This document shows, one piece after another, positions 53,822 to 63,313 of a DNA stretch of 64,000 nucleotides. A program made the position numbers and the translations under genes. The DNA is from CAZUGA01 sp964619885 (GTDB lineage: Bacteria; Pseudomonadota; Gammaproteobacteria; Methylococcales; UBA1147), in NCBI GenBank assembly GCA_964619885.1, contig CAZUGA010000012.1:38247-102246 (forward strand), in the 5' to 3' direction. The notes beneath the pieces were generated by a model, which did not search any database, was not told the origin of the DNA, and saw nothing but the letters and a program-made list of their open reading frames with translations. Each line of letters begins with the position of its first letter. Position 1 is the first letter of the stretch.

Positions 53822-56800
53822 ATGTATACGCAATATTTTGGCCTAAGTGAACCTTTATTCGGGATTGCGCAAAATCCTGAAAAGTTGTATTTGGGTGCAG
53901 AAAACAGAATTGCTTATAGGCAACTAGTCAATGATTTAAAGGCCGCAAAGAAAGCTGTAGTTTTGTGTGGTCCTGCTGGGAGTGGGAAAACAACAATTGT
54001 TCGTAAAGCGGTTAAAGACCTGCCCTTTTCCACGCAGCTGATCGAAATTCAATCCAATGAATTTAAACTCAATGAGCTAATCAGATATATTGAGAATAAA
54101 TTTGCTATCGCCGTTAACCCAACGGCTTCGCTAATCCAACGGGTAGCAAATCTCAAGCAAGCGCTTCGGAAAAAACAGGTTGAACACGCGGTTATATTAA
54201 TAGAACAGGCACATCGTATTGAGTCTGACTTAATCAACGGTGTTCAGCTGTTTACCCAATCAGATACTGATCGATCGGCAGATATACAGTTTGTATTTGT
54301 CGGAACACCTGAATCAGCCCCTCGGCTCAAACAGATCGCGTTGAGAAATTTTGAATCTCACGAATTAGGAATTTGCGATATAAAGCCTCTAAATCGCGAA
54401 GAGGTTCCAGATTATATCCGCTATTATTTGGATCAGGCGGGATGCAATGATAGATCGCTTTTCAACGATACTGCAATTGAACGCGTAAAGCAGTTTTCCG
54501 GTGGTGTGCCCCGGTTGATTAATTTGTTGTGTAATGGGGGCATGTTAGCCGCATATCTGGAAGATAAAGATAGCGTCGATGCGGCGATGATTGATGAAGC
54601 GTCAACTCATTGTCTCTATCCTGATATTGAAAACCAGCAATCTGAGCCTGGTCATAAGCGAATCGAATTGCAATCCAAGAGCGGACATTCAGTCGAAAAA
54701 GTGTCGATTGTCCAAGGTTGGCCATTTGATAATGGTATTATCGAGTCATCGCGACCGAACGACGGGCTAAACGCCGTGGCGGCGCAAAGTACATCTGTCG
54801 ATTCAAGGGGTGAGTCGCAGGATTTAGCATTGCCAGGGCAAATATCGAGTCGTAGTTTGGAATTGCCAAAGCGCTTTGATGAATCTAAAAATCTTACTTC
54901 CGACCCCGGTTCGACCGCAGTACCAAAAAACATTTGGGATCGATTGTCGTCAAATGGAGGCCAAGCATGCGCGAATGCGTCATTAGCAACGGCCGAATCA
55001 GTAGACCGTGAAACCGCTGTGGTAACAACTGATTATGCGGATTCTGATGATATAGCGACTGAAAAAGATGGCAATGGGAGTTGGTCATTATTCCCAGAGA
55101 TGATTAGTAAGGCGGCCACGCACAATCAATCTCTAAATCGGACCGAACGTAGTCATTCCAAAAATTCTGCGTTTCCGACTAAACACACTGTTTCGATAGA
55201 ATGCCCCGACCAAGATAAGCCAGTGCAAATGGGAGGGGCAGCCTCCGTCGATCAAATTGAAACCATCAGCAGCGAACTGAACGATGGCTGTGAAGTCAAG
55301 ATGCCAGCGGATGTCGATAGAATTAGAATTACAGACGATTCTGTGAAAAAAAGGCTGGTCGAGGTTGATGCGCCGTTTCGGAGCAAAGGCGAATTTTCGT
55401 CCGAGTCCATCGAAAATCCTGAATCCCGTATAACACCCGTCGAGCCAGCTGAAAACATTGGATTGATAAACAACGACTCACAAACTCCCGGTTTGATGTC
55501 GCTATCAGAGATGATAGGCAAAGCATCGAAACAAAGTGGAAGGGTTACCGATGAATCCGCCCAGCGAGTGATTTCTAACGCCGAGATAAATAAACAGGAA
55601 TCAAGCAACGGCAATTGTCATGACGATGATATTGCAACTGAATCTACCGAAATGATTCAGGATCTAATTCAAAGGAAGGGGGACATAGAACAAAAAAGAA
55701 AGGTAACTTCAAAAATTGTTGATAGCCCGGATAGCGCAGATATCGTTTCGGCAACAAGTGAGTCTGGTTCGGGTTTGCAGAAGACCAATTCGGAATTGCC
55801 GCGTGAACCTAGCTTGGATATACCCAGTTTAATTGCTATAGATCCATCACCGTCTAGTTCATACGGCTCAACTGCTGTTGCATTGATTGTTTTGGCGATA
55901 GGGTTGTTCCTGACGTTTGCGTCGCTTAAAGCACCTATAGAGATTGTTGAGGTCGTTGATGAGAGCGTGCAACGACCTGTGGTCACGGGCGATTTGAATA
56001 TGGATAAGGATTTACTCGCGCCATCGCTCCTGCCATTCAGTTCCGTTTCTGATGAAATTAACATCAATGATCCCTCAAATCGAACAAAAAGTGGGGACAG
56101 TATCGCGACTGAAGATATTGATTTACCCAAGGCGGACATAAATACCGAGCGGTCTTCTCGGCAAGCACGTATCGAGAAACTGGTAAAGCTCGCGGAGGCG
56201 CAGATTTCGAAAAAGCAGCTGATGACCCCAGAGAATGACAATGCTTTGGCAACTTATCATGAAATTATGCAATTGGCCCCAGAGCAAAGAATTGGGCAGG
56301 TAGGGGTTACGAGAATTAAGGAAATTTATATGCAATGGGCTAGAGCTGAAGTTAGTGATGGAAATATCCCACACGCGAAATTTTTGTACGGGAAGGCTTT
56401 GACGGTTGCACCGGGTGACGTCGAGGTGTTAGCTGCACTGAACCAAATAAACACTAGAAAAGTAGTAAAACATACGCCTGTTAGCGCTAAGCAAAGCTTG
56501 GAATATTCAGGATTTATTAGCGATAATGAACGAATAGCTGAGCTTTTGGAGAGAGCCAACAGGCAAATGTATTTACGGCAACTGGTGAAACCGGTAGGGC
56601 GGAATGCATACGATTCCTATAGCGAAGTGTTGCGCATGGATTCAGGTAATCGAGAAGCGCTGGAAGGTTTGCAGTGGATAAAGACAACCTTCGTTAACTG
56701 GGCAAATTCGGCAATGGAAAATCGCGATTGGGGGAGGGCAGAAGTGTTTTTTCTTCGCGCGTTAAAGGTTGCCCCCAATGACCAACAGTTAATCTCTAAA

Positions 56801-56836
56801 TTCGACGAATTCAAGTATCGTCGGTCTCATAATTGA
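53822..56836 (+). CDS. ExeA/GspA-like AAA ATPase with membrane segment and C-terminal TPR-like repeats
   Basis: The 1004-residue protein starts like ExeA (MYTQYFGLSEPLFGIAQNPE, then LYLG...AY..L), with Walker A GPAGSGKT (50-57). Where ExeA proteins have IDEAQ as Walker B, this protein has ILIEQAH at about 125-131. A substrate-lid region with FSGGVPRLINLLC follows. Residues about 280-680 are acidic and low in complexity, containing repeated short motifs. A single membrane helix lies at about 684-706 and a periplasmic C-terminus with two TPR-like repeats at about 775-1000. I chose the ATG at 53822 over a TTG four codons earlier. ExeA-like proteins drive envelope assembly of secretion or polysaccharide machinery; the partner here is unknown. 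Confidence 0.85.
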   Translation: MYTQYFGLSEPLFGIAQNPEKLYLGAENRIAYRQLVNDLKAAKKAVVLCGPAGSGKTTIVRKAVKDLPFSTQLIEIQSNEFKLNELIRYIENKFAIAVNPTASLIQRVANLKQALRKKQVEHAVILIEQAHRIESDLINGVQLFTQSDTDRSADIQFVFVGTPESAPRLKQIALRNFESHELGICDIKPLNREEVPDYIRYYLDQAGCNDRSLFNDTAIERVKQFSGGVPRLINLLCNGGMLAAYLEDKDSVDAAMIDEASTHCLYPDIENQQSEPGHKRIELQSKSGHSVEKVSIVQGWPFDNGIIESSRPNDGLNAVAAQSTSVDSRGESQDLALPGQISSRSLELPKRFDESKNLTSDPGSTAVPKNIWDRLSSNGGQACANASLATAESVDRETAVVTTDYADSDDIATEKDGNGSWSLFPEMISKAATHNQSLNRTERSHSKNSAFPTKHTVSIECPDQDKPVQMGGAASVDQIETISSELNDGCEVKMPADVDRIRITDDSVKKRLVEVDAPFRSKGEFSSESIENPESRITPVEPAENIGLINNDSQTPGLMSLSEMIGKASKQSGRVTDESAQRVISNAEINKQESSNGNCHDDDIATESTEMIQDLIQRKGDIEQKRKVTSKIVDSPDSADIVSATSESGSGLQKTNSELPREPSLDIPSLIAIDPSPSSSYGSTAVALIVLAIGLFLTFASLKAPIEIVEVVDESVQRPVVTGDLNMDKDLLAPSLLPFSSVSDEININDPSNRTKSGDSIATEDIDLPKADINTERSSRQARIEKLVKLAEAQISKKQLMTPENDNALATYHEIMQLAPEQRIGQVGVTRIKEIYMQWARAEVSDGNIPHAKFLYGKALTVAPGDVEVLAALNQINTRKVVKHTPVSAKQSLEYSGFISDNERIAELLERANRQMYLRQLVKPVGRNAYDSYSEVLRMDSGNREALEGLQWIKTTFVNWANSAMENRDWGRAEVFFLRALKVAPNDQQLISKFDEFKYRRSHN

Positions 56837-56876
56837 TCGGTCTCGAGTTTCGTCGGAAATCGAATATTCGGGTCAA

Positions 56877-58526
56877 TTAGTTGCGAAATGAAAAAATTAG
56901 AAATAATCCGCCAACCAGCCCACATAACCAAATTATCGTAGGAGTAATCCCGGAAGCGGTCTCAGCGATACTATTTAGCCCTAGCAAAACAGCGGCGCTG
57001 ATGACTAGTGCGCCGCCCGTGGTTGCTGACACTGTGCGTATGTGGTTTCGTTGCATTTGTTGGCGTAATTCATCGAGTTGCTGGGATTTCCAGAGTACTT
57101 CCAATTCACCCCGACTGGCATCAGACAGAATATGGTGGACCAATCCGGGCAGTTCCGGTAATTGCTCGGCCCAGTCTGGAATCTGTTTGCGGACCTTATT
57201 AAATGTTGCTTTAGGACCTACCTGTTCTTTGAACCAATTTTCCAGAAATGGTTTGGCCGTTTGCCAAAGATCAAGCTGAGGATACAGTTCGCGGCCCAAG
57301 CCTTCGATATTTAGCAAGGTTTTTTGGAATAGAACTAGTTGCGGCTGCACTTCGGCATTAAAGCGGCGAGCGGCTTGGAATAACCTAAGCAATAGATTGC
57401 CGTAGGAAATTTCGCTGATCGGTTTTTGGAAGATAGGTTCACAAACAGCACGAATACCCGATTCCAGTTCGTCGACTCGAGTGGTTTTGTCAACCCACCC
57501 TGATTCTACGTGCAGTTCAGCTACTCGCCGATAATCTCGGTTGAAAAAAGCTAAAAGATTGTAGGCTAAATAATGTTGGTCCGCATAGGTCAATGAGCCC
57601 ACTATTCCGAAATCGACAGCAATATAACTTGCTTCTGGCTTCACGAAAATGTTGCCAGGATGCATGTCTGCGTGGAAAAAATTGTCGCGCAGAACCTGTG
57701 TAAAGAAAATTTCCACACCGCGTTCCGCAAGCAGCTTAAAATCTACATTTTCTTTCTTCAACCGATCTATGTCGCGTATAGGTATGCCGTAAATGCGCTC
57801 CATCACCAATACACTTCTGCGGGTCCAGTCCCAATGGATTTTGGGAATATAAAGCATTTCAGACCCATCAAAATTACGCCTCAATTCAGATGCGTTGGCG
57901 CCTTCCCGGACTAGATCGAGTTCGTCCATGATGGTTTTTTCGAATTCTGCGACTACCTCCAGTGGTCTGAGTCTTTTTGCGTGCGTCCAGAATCTTTCAG
58001 CAAGACGGGCTAGCTCATAGAGTAATTCAACGTCACTCTTGATGTGTTTTTCGACATTGGGTCGTAAGACTTTGACGATGACCTGCTGCCCGTCGGGTAG
58101 CTCGGCTGCATGAACTTGTGCGATGGACGCAGACGCTAGTGGATTCTCGTCGAATTTGGCGAAGCATTCAGAAATAGGTTTGCCGAGTTCTTTTTCTACG
58201 ATAATAACTGCTTCAGAGCCACTGAACGGTGGAACCCGATCCTGTAATTTCTGTAATTCGTCGGCGATATCTTCGGGTAAGAGATCGCGTCGGGTGGACA
58301 ATGTTTGGCCAAACTTTACAAATATTGGGCCCAGGTCTTCCAAGGTTTTTCTGATGCGCACTCCGCGCGGTGCATGTTCCTTGCGCAGCCAAAAATTGGG
58401 TGAAAAGAATGCAAAATAACGCACCGGTCTGAAAAGATGGGTTGCCAGAATCAACTCGTCCAATCCGTGGAATACCAGTATCCAGTTTATGTGTAACAAA
58501 CGGAAAAGCAGTTTTGGTCGAATCAC
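56877..58526 (-). CDS. ubiB: Ubiquinone biosynthesis kinase-like protein UbiB
   Basis: The 549-residue protein has the UbiB/ADCK KxGQ motif (IFVKFGQTLSTRRDLLPEDI), an atypical kinase fold with the ASIAQVHAAELPDG loop and VKVLRPN lysine, and the metal-binding IAVDFG motif. Two C-terminal membrane helices (about 490-545) complete it. UbiB is an atypical ATPase needed for ubiquinone synthesis at the inner membrane. It ends the ubiE-ubiJ-ubiB series, its normal place in gammaproteobacteria. Confidence 0.96.
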   Translation of the reverse strand: MIRPKLLFRLLHINWILVFHGLDELILATHLFRPVRYFAFFSPNFWLRKEHAPRGVRIRKTLEDLGPIFVKFGQTLSTRRDLLPEDIADELQKLQDRVPPFSGSEAVIIVEKELGKPISECFAKFDENPLASASIAQVHAAELPDGQQVIVKVLRPNVEKHIKSDVELLYELARLAERFWTHAKRLRPLEVVAEFEKTIMDELDLVREGANASELRRNFDGSEMLYIPKIHWDWTRRSVLVMERIYGIPIRDIDRLKKENVDFKLLAERGVEIFFTQVLRDNFFHADMHPGNIFVKPEASYIAVDFGIVGSLTYADQHYLAYNLLAFFNRDYRRVAELHVESGWVDKTTRVDELESGIRAVCEPIFQKPISEISYGNLLLRLFQAARRFNAEVQPQLVLFQKTLLNIEGLGRELYPQLDLWQTAKPFLENWFKEQVGPKATFNKVRKQIPDWAEQLPELPGLVHHILSDASRGELEVLWKSQQLDELRQQMQRNHIRTVSATTGGALVISAAVLLGLNSIAETASGITPTIIWLCGLVGGLFLIFSFRN

Positions 58527-58580
58527 TCGGTAAGTCCTAAATAATGGCCGGTCATGTGAATATACACGACCGTGAACGGA

Positions 58581-59204
58581 TTATGCGTTTGGTTTAATTG
58601 AGGTTTCGTATAAACGATTGAAGCGTAGTTGCAGTCGATCGAAATCGGCTCTTAATTCGTCTATGTCGCGGAACAAATGTTCGGTTTCGATTGGTGTGGG
58701 AAGATCTCTCGTTTCTTCTTGCAGATATTCTGAAACATTTAACTTAAAAGATTCGACCGTATCTTTACCCCAGGCTGCGGCAGACCGGCACACTCGACCA
58801 ATCTGGTGACCGATTACATCGCCGGTTAGACGTGATATTTGTTCTTCCCAATCAATGTCCAAACGTTCGAATAAAGTCTGAAATTCGCGGCCAATATTTG
58901 TATCTCCGGATATACTGATTTCTCCAGAGAACAATGCATCTGTTGGACGTTGTTTTAAGCCCATTGTCGCGAATGCGATTAGCGTTCCTTGCAAGCAGGT
59001 GTCGGGAATTCCTTCATATTGCTCCAAGATTTGGATGCTGTTGGCGGTGGGACACAGGAAAATGCTAAAACTTGGGTTATCCAGGGTCAACTTTATAACT
59101 TTTCCTGCTACGGGTTTCAGAAAAACTTCGGCGTCCGGGTCCAAGCTGACGTAGTGTGATAAGGCGGTTTCTAAAGAACTCAGAAACAGGCTATGGATCA
59201 ACAT
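58581..59204 (-). CDS. ubiJ: Ubiquinone biosynthesis accessory factor UbiJ
   Basis: The 207-residue protein has an SCP2-type lipid-binding domain (about 10-120) and a helical C-terminus. It lies between ubiE and ubiB in the invariant order ubiE-ubiJ-ubiB. UbiJ binds ubiquinone intermediates in the cytosolic Ubi complex. Sequence conservation is low in this family; the assignment rests on fold, length and position. Confidence 0.9.
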   Translation of the reverse strand: MLIHSLFLSSLETALSHYVSLDPDAEVFLKPVAGKVIKLTLDNPSFSIFLCPTANSIQILEQYEGIPDTCLQGTLIAFATMGLKQRPTDALFSGEISISGDTNIGREFQTLFERLDIDWEEQISRLTGDVIGHQIGRVCRSAAAWGKDTVESFKLNVSEYLQEETRDLPTPIETEHLFRDIDELRADFDRLQLRFNRLYETSIKPNA

Positions 59205-59235
59205 CGCTTAAGTCCGAAGAATAAGAGCCAGGTGA

Positions 59236-59985
59236 TTAAAATTTATAACCACGGTGGATTGCGACAACGCCGTTGGTTAGATTGAAATACTCGCATCGCT
59301 CTAAACCCGCCGTTTCCATCATATCTTTTAATTTTTCTTGGTCCGGGTGCATGCGGATTGATTCGGCCAGGTAGCGATAACTGTCGGCATCGTTGGCAAC
59401 GAACTTACCAACTAGTGGCAGTACTTTGAATGAATAAATGTCGTAAGCTTTTTTTATAATCTCGTCTTGGGGTTGAGAAAATTCAAGTACGATGAGGCGT
59501 CCCCCAGGTTTAAGGATGCGATGCATAGATGCCAAAGCCGCATCTTTATCGGTGACGTTTCTAAGACCAAATGCAATGCAGATACAATCGAAACTATTAT
59601 CCTCGAACGGAAGACATTCTGCATTGACCTGCGCGTATCGAATGTTAGAAACATAGCCTTCGTCGATTAACCGATCACGGCCTACTTGTAGCATTGAACG
59701 ATTAATGTCGGCCAATACAACGTGCCCTTTGACGCCAATTCTTCGGTGATAAAGTTTTGTTAGGTCTCCGGTGCCACCGGCCAGATCCAGGATTTCGTCC
59801 CCTTCGCGTACATTGCTAAGCATGATGGCGGTCCGTTTCCATAGTCGATGTATTCCCATCGACATCAAGTCATTCATTAGGTCGTATTTGCCGGCCACAG
59901 AATCGAAAACTTCCCGGACCATGCCGACCTTTTCTTCAGTTTTAACTTGTCTGTAACCGAAATGGGTGGTGTTTTCGTCGCTCAT
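59236..59985 (-). CDS. ubiE: Ubiquinone/menaquinone methyltransferase UbiE
   Basis: The 249-residue class I methyltransferase shows the UbiE N-terminus (THFGYRQVKTEEKVGMVREV, then FDSVAGKYDLMNDLMSMGIH), the SAM site ILDLAGGTGDL, and the family-specific FGLRNVTDK motif. It performs the C-methylation step of ubiquinone synthesis. It starts the ubiEJB operon and lies downstream of the DUF971 gene on the same strand, with a 117-base gap. Confidence 0.97.
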   Translation of the reverse strand: MSDENTTHFGYRQVKTEEKVGMVREVFDSVAGKYDLMNDLMSMGIHRLWKRTAIMLSNVREGDEILDLAGGTGDLTKLYHRRIGVKGHVVLADINRSMLQVGRDRLIDEGYVSNIRYAQVNAECLPFEDNSFDCICIAFGLRNVTDKDAALASMHRILKPGGRLIVLEFSQPQDEIIKKAYDIYSFKVLPLVGKFVANDADSYRYLAESIRMHPDQEKLKDMMETAGLERCEYFNLTNGVVAIHRGYKF

Positions 59986-60102
59986 TATGGGGGTGCTTTA
60001 GATTTACTAATTAAGTGCCGATGATGCGTTGTAACGGATTCAATTATTTAACGCGATTAGAGGTTAGACGGACTGCCAGGTTGTCACGTTACTAAATCAT
60101 GA

Positions 60103-60483
60103 CTATTCATCAATGTCCACTGCCGATGCGCTGCGTTGATGCCCTGCGGTGTCTAGTTTTTGCAGGTATTCAGTCCAAAGTTCCTGTTGCTGAATTCCCA
60201 AATTGTACAAGGTTTCCCAGGAATAAATGCCGGTATCGTGTCCGTCGGTGAAGGTCGGTGCAATGGCGTAATTTCCAACCGGTCGAATACTTAGAATCGA
60301 AACTTTTTCCTTTCCTGTTTGCAAGACTTCCTGTCCCGGGCCGTGTCCGCGGACTTCGGCCGATGGCGAATAGACTCTCAAATATTCACACGGAAATTCA
60401 AAGTTGCGTCCGTTGTCGAATTGAATCTCGAGTATTCGGGATTTCTGGTGAAGTTTGATATCGGTTGGGATCGGCGCATTCAT
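60103..60483 (-). CDS. DUF971 (gamma-butyrobetaine hydroxylase N-terminal-like) protein
   Basis: The 126-residue protein shows the DUF971 pattern: IKLHQKSRILEIQFDNG, then FPCEYLRVYSPSAEVRGHGP and YAIAPTFTDGHDTGIYSWETLY. The domain resembles the N-terminal part of gamma-butyrobetaine hydroxylase and has no settled role in bacteria. It has been linked to iron-sulfur biology in related forms, but the Cys/His ligands are few here. It lies between hslU and ubiE, a very common gammaproteobacterial order. Confidence 0.9.
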   Translation of the reverse strand: MNAPIPTDIKLHQKSRILEIQFDNGRNFEFPCEYLRVYSPSAEVRGHGPGQEVLQTGKEKVSILSIRPVGNYAIAPTFTDGHDTGIYSWETLYNLGIQQQELWTEYLQKLDTAGHQRSASAVDIDE

Positions 60484-60491
60484 TAAGATGT

Positions 60492-61814
60492 TTAAAGGAT
60501 ATAACGAGATAAATCTTCGTCCGCAGCCAGATCGGAGAGTTGGGTTTCAACATAAGTATTATCGACCAATACAGTTTTTTCCTGCAGGTCTGAAGCTTCG
60601 AAGGAAATTGATTCCAATAAGCGTTCCAACACCGTATGCAGTCTGCGCGCGCCTATATTTTCGGTGGATTCGTTGACTTGCCAAGCAATTTCCGCAATTT
60701 TTTCGATACCGTCCTCGCTGAAACTCAACGACACTCCCTCGGTGGATAGCAAAGCTTCATATTGCTCGCTCAGGGAACTGTCTGGTTCGGTCAGTATTCG
60801 AATAAAGTCTTTAGTGGTCAGCGCATCCAGTTCAACGCGAATCGGAAAGCGTCCCTGTAGTTCTGGAATCAGATCTGATGGTTTGGATAAATGAAATGCG
60901 CCCGACGCGATGAATAAAATGTGATCAGTTTTTATCATACCGAATTTGGTACTTACAGTACTGCCTTCAACCAACGGGAGTAAATCACGCTGTACGCCCT
61001 CGCGGGAAACGTCTGGACCACCGTATTCTGATCGTTTGCAAACCTTGTCTAGTTCATCGAGAAAAACAATACCATTCTGTTCTACCGATTCTACAGCTCG
61101 AAGTTTGACATCGTCTTCGTTAATCATCTGAATGGCTTCTTCTTCGGTCAGAACCTTCAGCGCATCTTTGATGCGAAGTTTGCGAGTTTTGGTGCGGTTG
61201 GACGAAAGGTTTTGAAACATTCCCTGTAGCTGATTGGTCATCTCTTCCATACCGGGTGGGGCCATAATTTCGACGCCTACCGGTGAACTACTGACTTCGA
61301 TTTCAATTTCTTTCTCATCGAGATCGCCCTCACGTAATTTCTTACGGAATTTTTGCCGGGTATTGGATTCGGAATCCGACCAGTCATCGGCGTCGTCCGC
61401 GCCTGGGAGTAATATGTCCAATACCTTCTCTTCTGCGGCATCTTCGGCACGCCGTCGAACCTTCGTCATTTCCGATTCACGGGTCATTTTTATCGCTGAG
61501 TCTACCAAGTCGCGGATAATTGACTCTACGTCGCGGCCGACATAGCCTACTTCGGTGAATTTGGTTGCTTCAACTTTGATAAATGGTGCATTCGCTAAAC
61601 GTGACAGTCGGCGAGCGATTTCTGTTTTACCAACCCCGGTTGGGCCAATCATTAATATGTTTTTGGGCGTAATTTCTTCTCTTAACTCTGAATTGACGTG
61701 GGCTCTGCGCCAACGGTTGCGCAATGCGATCGCGACAGATCGCTTGGCTGCGGCCTGGCCAACAATGTGCTTGTCCAATTCGTGAACAATTTCTTTGGGG
61801 GTCATTTCGGTCAT
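60492..61814 (-). CDS. hslU: ATP-dependent protease ATPase subunit HslU
   Basis: The 440-residue AAA+ unfoldase shows TPKEIVHELDKHIVGQ, Walker A GPTGVGKTEIARRL, the pore motif EVGYVGRDVESI, a large I-domain insert (about 105-235), Walker B GIVFLDELDK, and C-terminal sensor 2 (ENIGARRLHTVLE). HslU feeds substrates to HslV. The last residues (LSRYIL) match the tail that docks into HslV. It lies 15 bases after hslV. Confidence 0.97.
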   Translation of the reverse strand: MTEMTPKEIVHELDKHIVGQAAAKRSVAIALRNRWRRAHVNSELREEITPKNILMIGPTGVGKTEIARRLSRLANAPFIKVEATKFTEVGYVGRDVESIIRDLVDSAIKMTRESEMTKVRRRAEDAAEEKVLDILLPGADDADDWSDSESNTRQKFRKKLREGDLDEKEIEIEVSSSPVGVEIMAPPGMEEMTNQLQGMFQNLSSNRTKTRKLRIKDALKVLTEEEAIQMINEDDVKLRAVESVEQNGIVFLDELDKVCKRSEYGGPDVSREGVQRDLLPLVEGSTVSTKFGMIKTDHILFIASGAFHLSKPSDLIPELQGRFPIRVELDALTTKDFIRILTEPDSSLSEQYEALLSTEGVSLSFSEDGIEKIAEIAWQVNESTENIGARRLHTVLERLLESISFEASDLQEKTVLVDNTYVETQLSDLAADEDLSRYIL

Positions 61815-61829
61815 ATTTGTGCTAGTTCC

Positions 61830-62372
61830 TTATTCCGAGTCCAATTCTTCGATTGTCACGTTATGGTTGGTATAAATACAAATGTCTCCGGCAATTTTCA
61901 GCGCTTTCTCAACTATATCGCGGGCGGGAAGTTCTGTGTTTTCGAGCAGTGCGGTCGCAGCGGACTGCGCAAACGGTCCCCCCGATCCTATTGCTATAAG
62001 GTCGTTTTCGGGTTGGATGACATCCCCTGTGCCCGAGATGATCAATGAAGATTTGCTGTCCGCGATCGCCAACAGGGCTTCCAATCGTCGCAGCGCACGG
62101 TCAGTGCGCCAATCTTTTGCCAATTCGACAGCTGCTCTAATCAGATTCCCTCGGTGTTTTTCCAACTTTCCTTCAAAATGTTCAAATAGCGTGAACGCAT
62201 CAGCGGTCGCACCTGCGAATCCTGCAATAACACGATCGTGGTATATGCGACGTACCTTGCGTGCGTTGCCTTTCATGATGGTATTGCCCATGGAGACTTG
62301 TCCGTCGCCTCCAATAATAACTTTGTCGTCACGGCGAACCGAAACGATAGTAGTGCCTCGAAATGATTCCAC
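61830..62372 (-). CDS. hslV: ATP-dependent protease proteolytic subunit HslV
   Basis: The 180-residue proteasome-like peptidase has the catalytic TTIVSVRRDDKVIIGGDGQ at residues 7 onwards, then GFAGATADAFTLFE and the end GDICIYTNHNVTIEEL. The start codon is GTG at 62370-62372, which places six residues (MESFRG) before the catalytic Thr. A cleavage between Gly and Thr is therefore needed, unlike E. coli where only Met is removed. No Shine-Dalgarno sequence precedes the GTG; see the promoter entry upstream. Confidence 0.96.
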   Translation of the reverse strand: MESFRGTTIVSVRRDDKVIIGGDGQVSMGNTIMKGNARKVRRIYHDRVIAGFAGATADAFTLFEHFEGKLEKHRGNLIRAAVELAKDWRTDRALRRLEALLAIADSKSSLIISGTGDVIQPENDLIAIGSGGPFAQSAATALLENTELPARDIVEKALKIAGDICIYTNHNVTIEELDSE

Positions 62373-62384
62373 AGCGTCTCTTAA

Positions 62385-62413
62385 CGTATAAAAAACCCTG
62401 AATTTTACACCAA
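62385..62413 (-). promoter_or_regulatory. Candidate hslVU promoter
   Basis: On the minus strand TTGGTG (62413-62408), a 17-base spacer and TATACG (62390-62385) lie upstream of hslV. The transcription start would fall about 6 bases before the GTG, so the message would be almost leaderless, in keeping with the absence of a ribosome binding site. A heat-shock (sigma-32) box was not recognised. Confidence 0.35.
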
Positions 62414-62493
62414 ATATACTTATAAGGCTGCAATCGTGATCATTTAGTTGTTATTCATCTATCTGTGCTAGGCTACGACTGTCTTAACAAAAC

Positions 62494-62498
62494 GGAGG
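62494..62498 (+). promoter_or_regulatory. Ribosome binding site of the DUF4126 gene
   Basis: GGAGG lies six bases before the ATG at 62505. This strong match fixes the start. Confidence 0.6.
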
Positions 62499-62504
62499 CC
62501 TGCT

Positions 62505-63161
62505 ATGGAGCCGTTGAACGAAATTACTGCAACCCTTGCGTTAACTATGGGTGTGGCCTGGGCAAGCGGGATTAACCTCTATGCGACACTACTAACACTA
62601 GGTGTGCTAGCCAACACCGGTAATATCGAACTGCCACCAGATCTCCAGGTTGTAGCAAATCCCATGGTAATGTTGGCCGCCGGATTGATGTATTTCATAG
62701 AGTTTTTTGCCGATAAAACGCCGGGAGTCGATACCAGTTGGGACGCGATACATACGTTCATTAGGATTCCTGCGGGTGCAATGCTGGCAGCTGGCGCGGT
62801 CGGTGAGATTGGCCCGGCTGCTCAGGTCGCGGCGGCATTGATTGGTGGTGGGTTAACCGCTGGCACACATGCGACCAAGGCCGGTTCCCGTGTATTGATA
62901 AACACTTCTCCTGAACCCTTCAGTAATTGGACCGCGTCTGTAGGTGAAGACCTCGCCGTCATCGTTGGCGTTTGGGCATCTTTGCATCATCCAGTATTGT
63001 TCCTGATTTTACTTGTTCTATTTATCGCACTCGCTATTTGGTTGTTACCCAAGATATGGGATGGAATCAAGCGGGTATTCCGGTTTGTAGGTGGTTTGTT
63101 CGGGAAAAAGCAAGAAGTTGATACCAGCACAGAAAAACCGAAGGAACTCGACCAAATGTAG
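62505..63161 (+). CDS. DUF4126 membrane protein
   Basis: The 218-residue protein has about five membrane segments. Its DUF4126 pattern begins with GVAWASGINLYATLLTLGVL near the N-terminus, continues with FFADKTPGVDTSWDAIHTFI and GLTAGTHATKAGSRVLIN, and ends in a hydrophilic tail rich in Lys and Glu. Function is unknown in the family; it is an inner-membrane protein. It is transcribed away from hslVU. Confidence 0.9.
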   Translation: MEPLNEITATLALTMGVAWASGINLYATLLTLGVLANTGNIELPPDLQVVANPMVMLAAGLMYFIEFFADKTPGVDTSWDAIHTFIRIPAGAMLAAGAVGEIGPAAQVAAALIGGGLTAGTHATKAGSRVLINTSPEPFSNWTASVGEDLAVIVGVWASLHHPVLFLILLVLFIALAIWLLPKIWDGIKRVFRFVGGLFGKKQEVDTSTEKPKELDQM

Positions 63162-63183
63162 AACGTTGCCTGCGCTGTTTTGC

Positions 63184-63212
63184 TTGACTATCAACGCGCA
63201 GACCGGTTTAAT
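63184..63212 (+). promoter_or_regulatory. tRNA-Phe promoter
   Basis: TTGACT (63184-63189), a 17-base spacer and TTTAAT (63207-63212) are followed by a GC-rich discriminator (ACGCGCC), the feature of stringently controlled stable-RNA promoters. Transcription would start about 18 bases before the tRNA. Confidence 0.6.
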
Positions 63213-63237
63213 ACGCGCCACGTGAATTCTGATTAAT

Positions 63238-63313
<76 letters not shown>

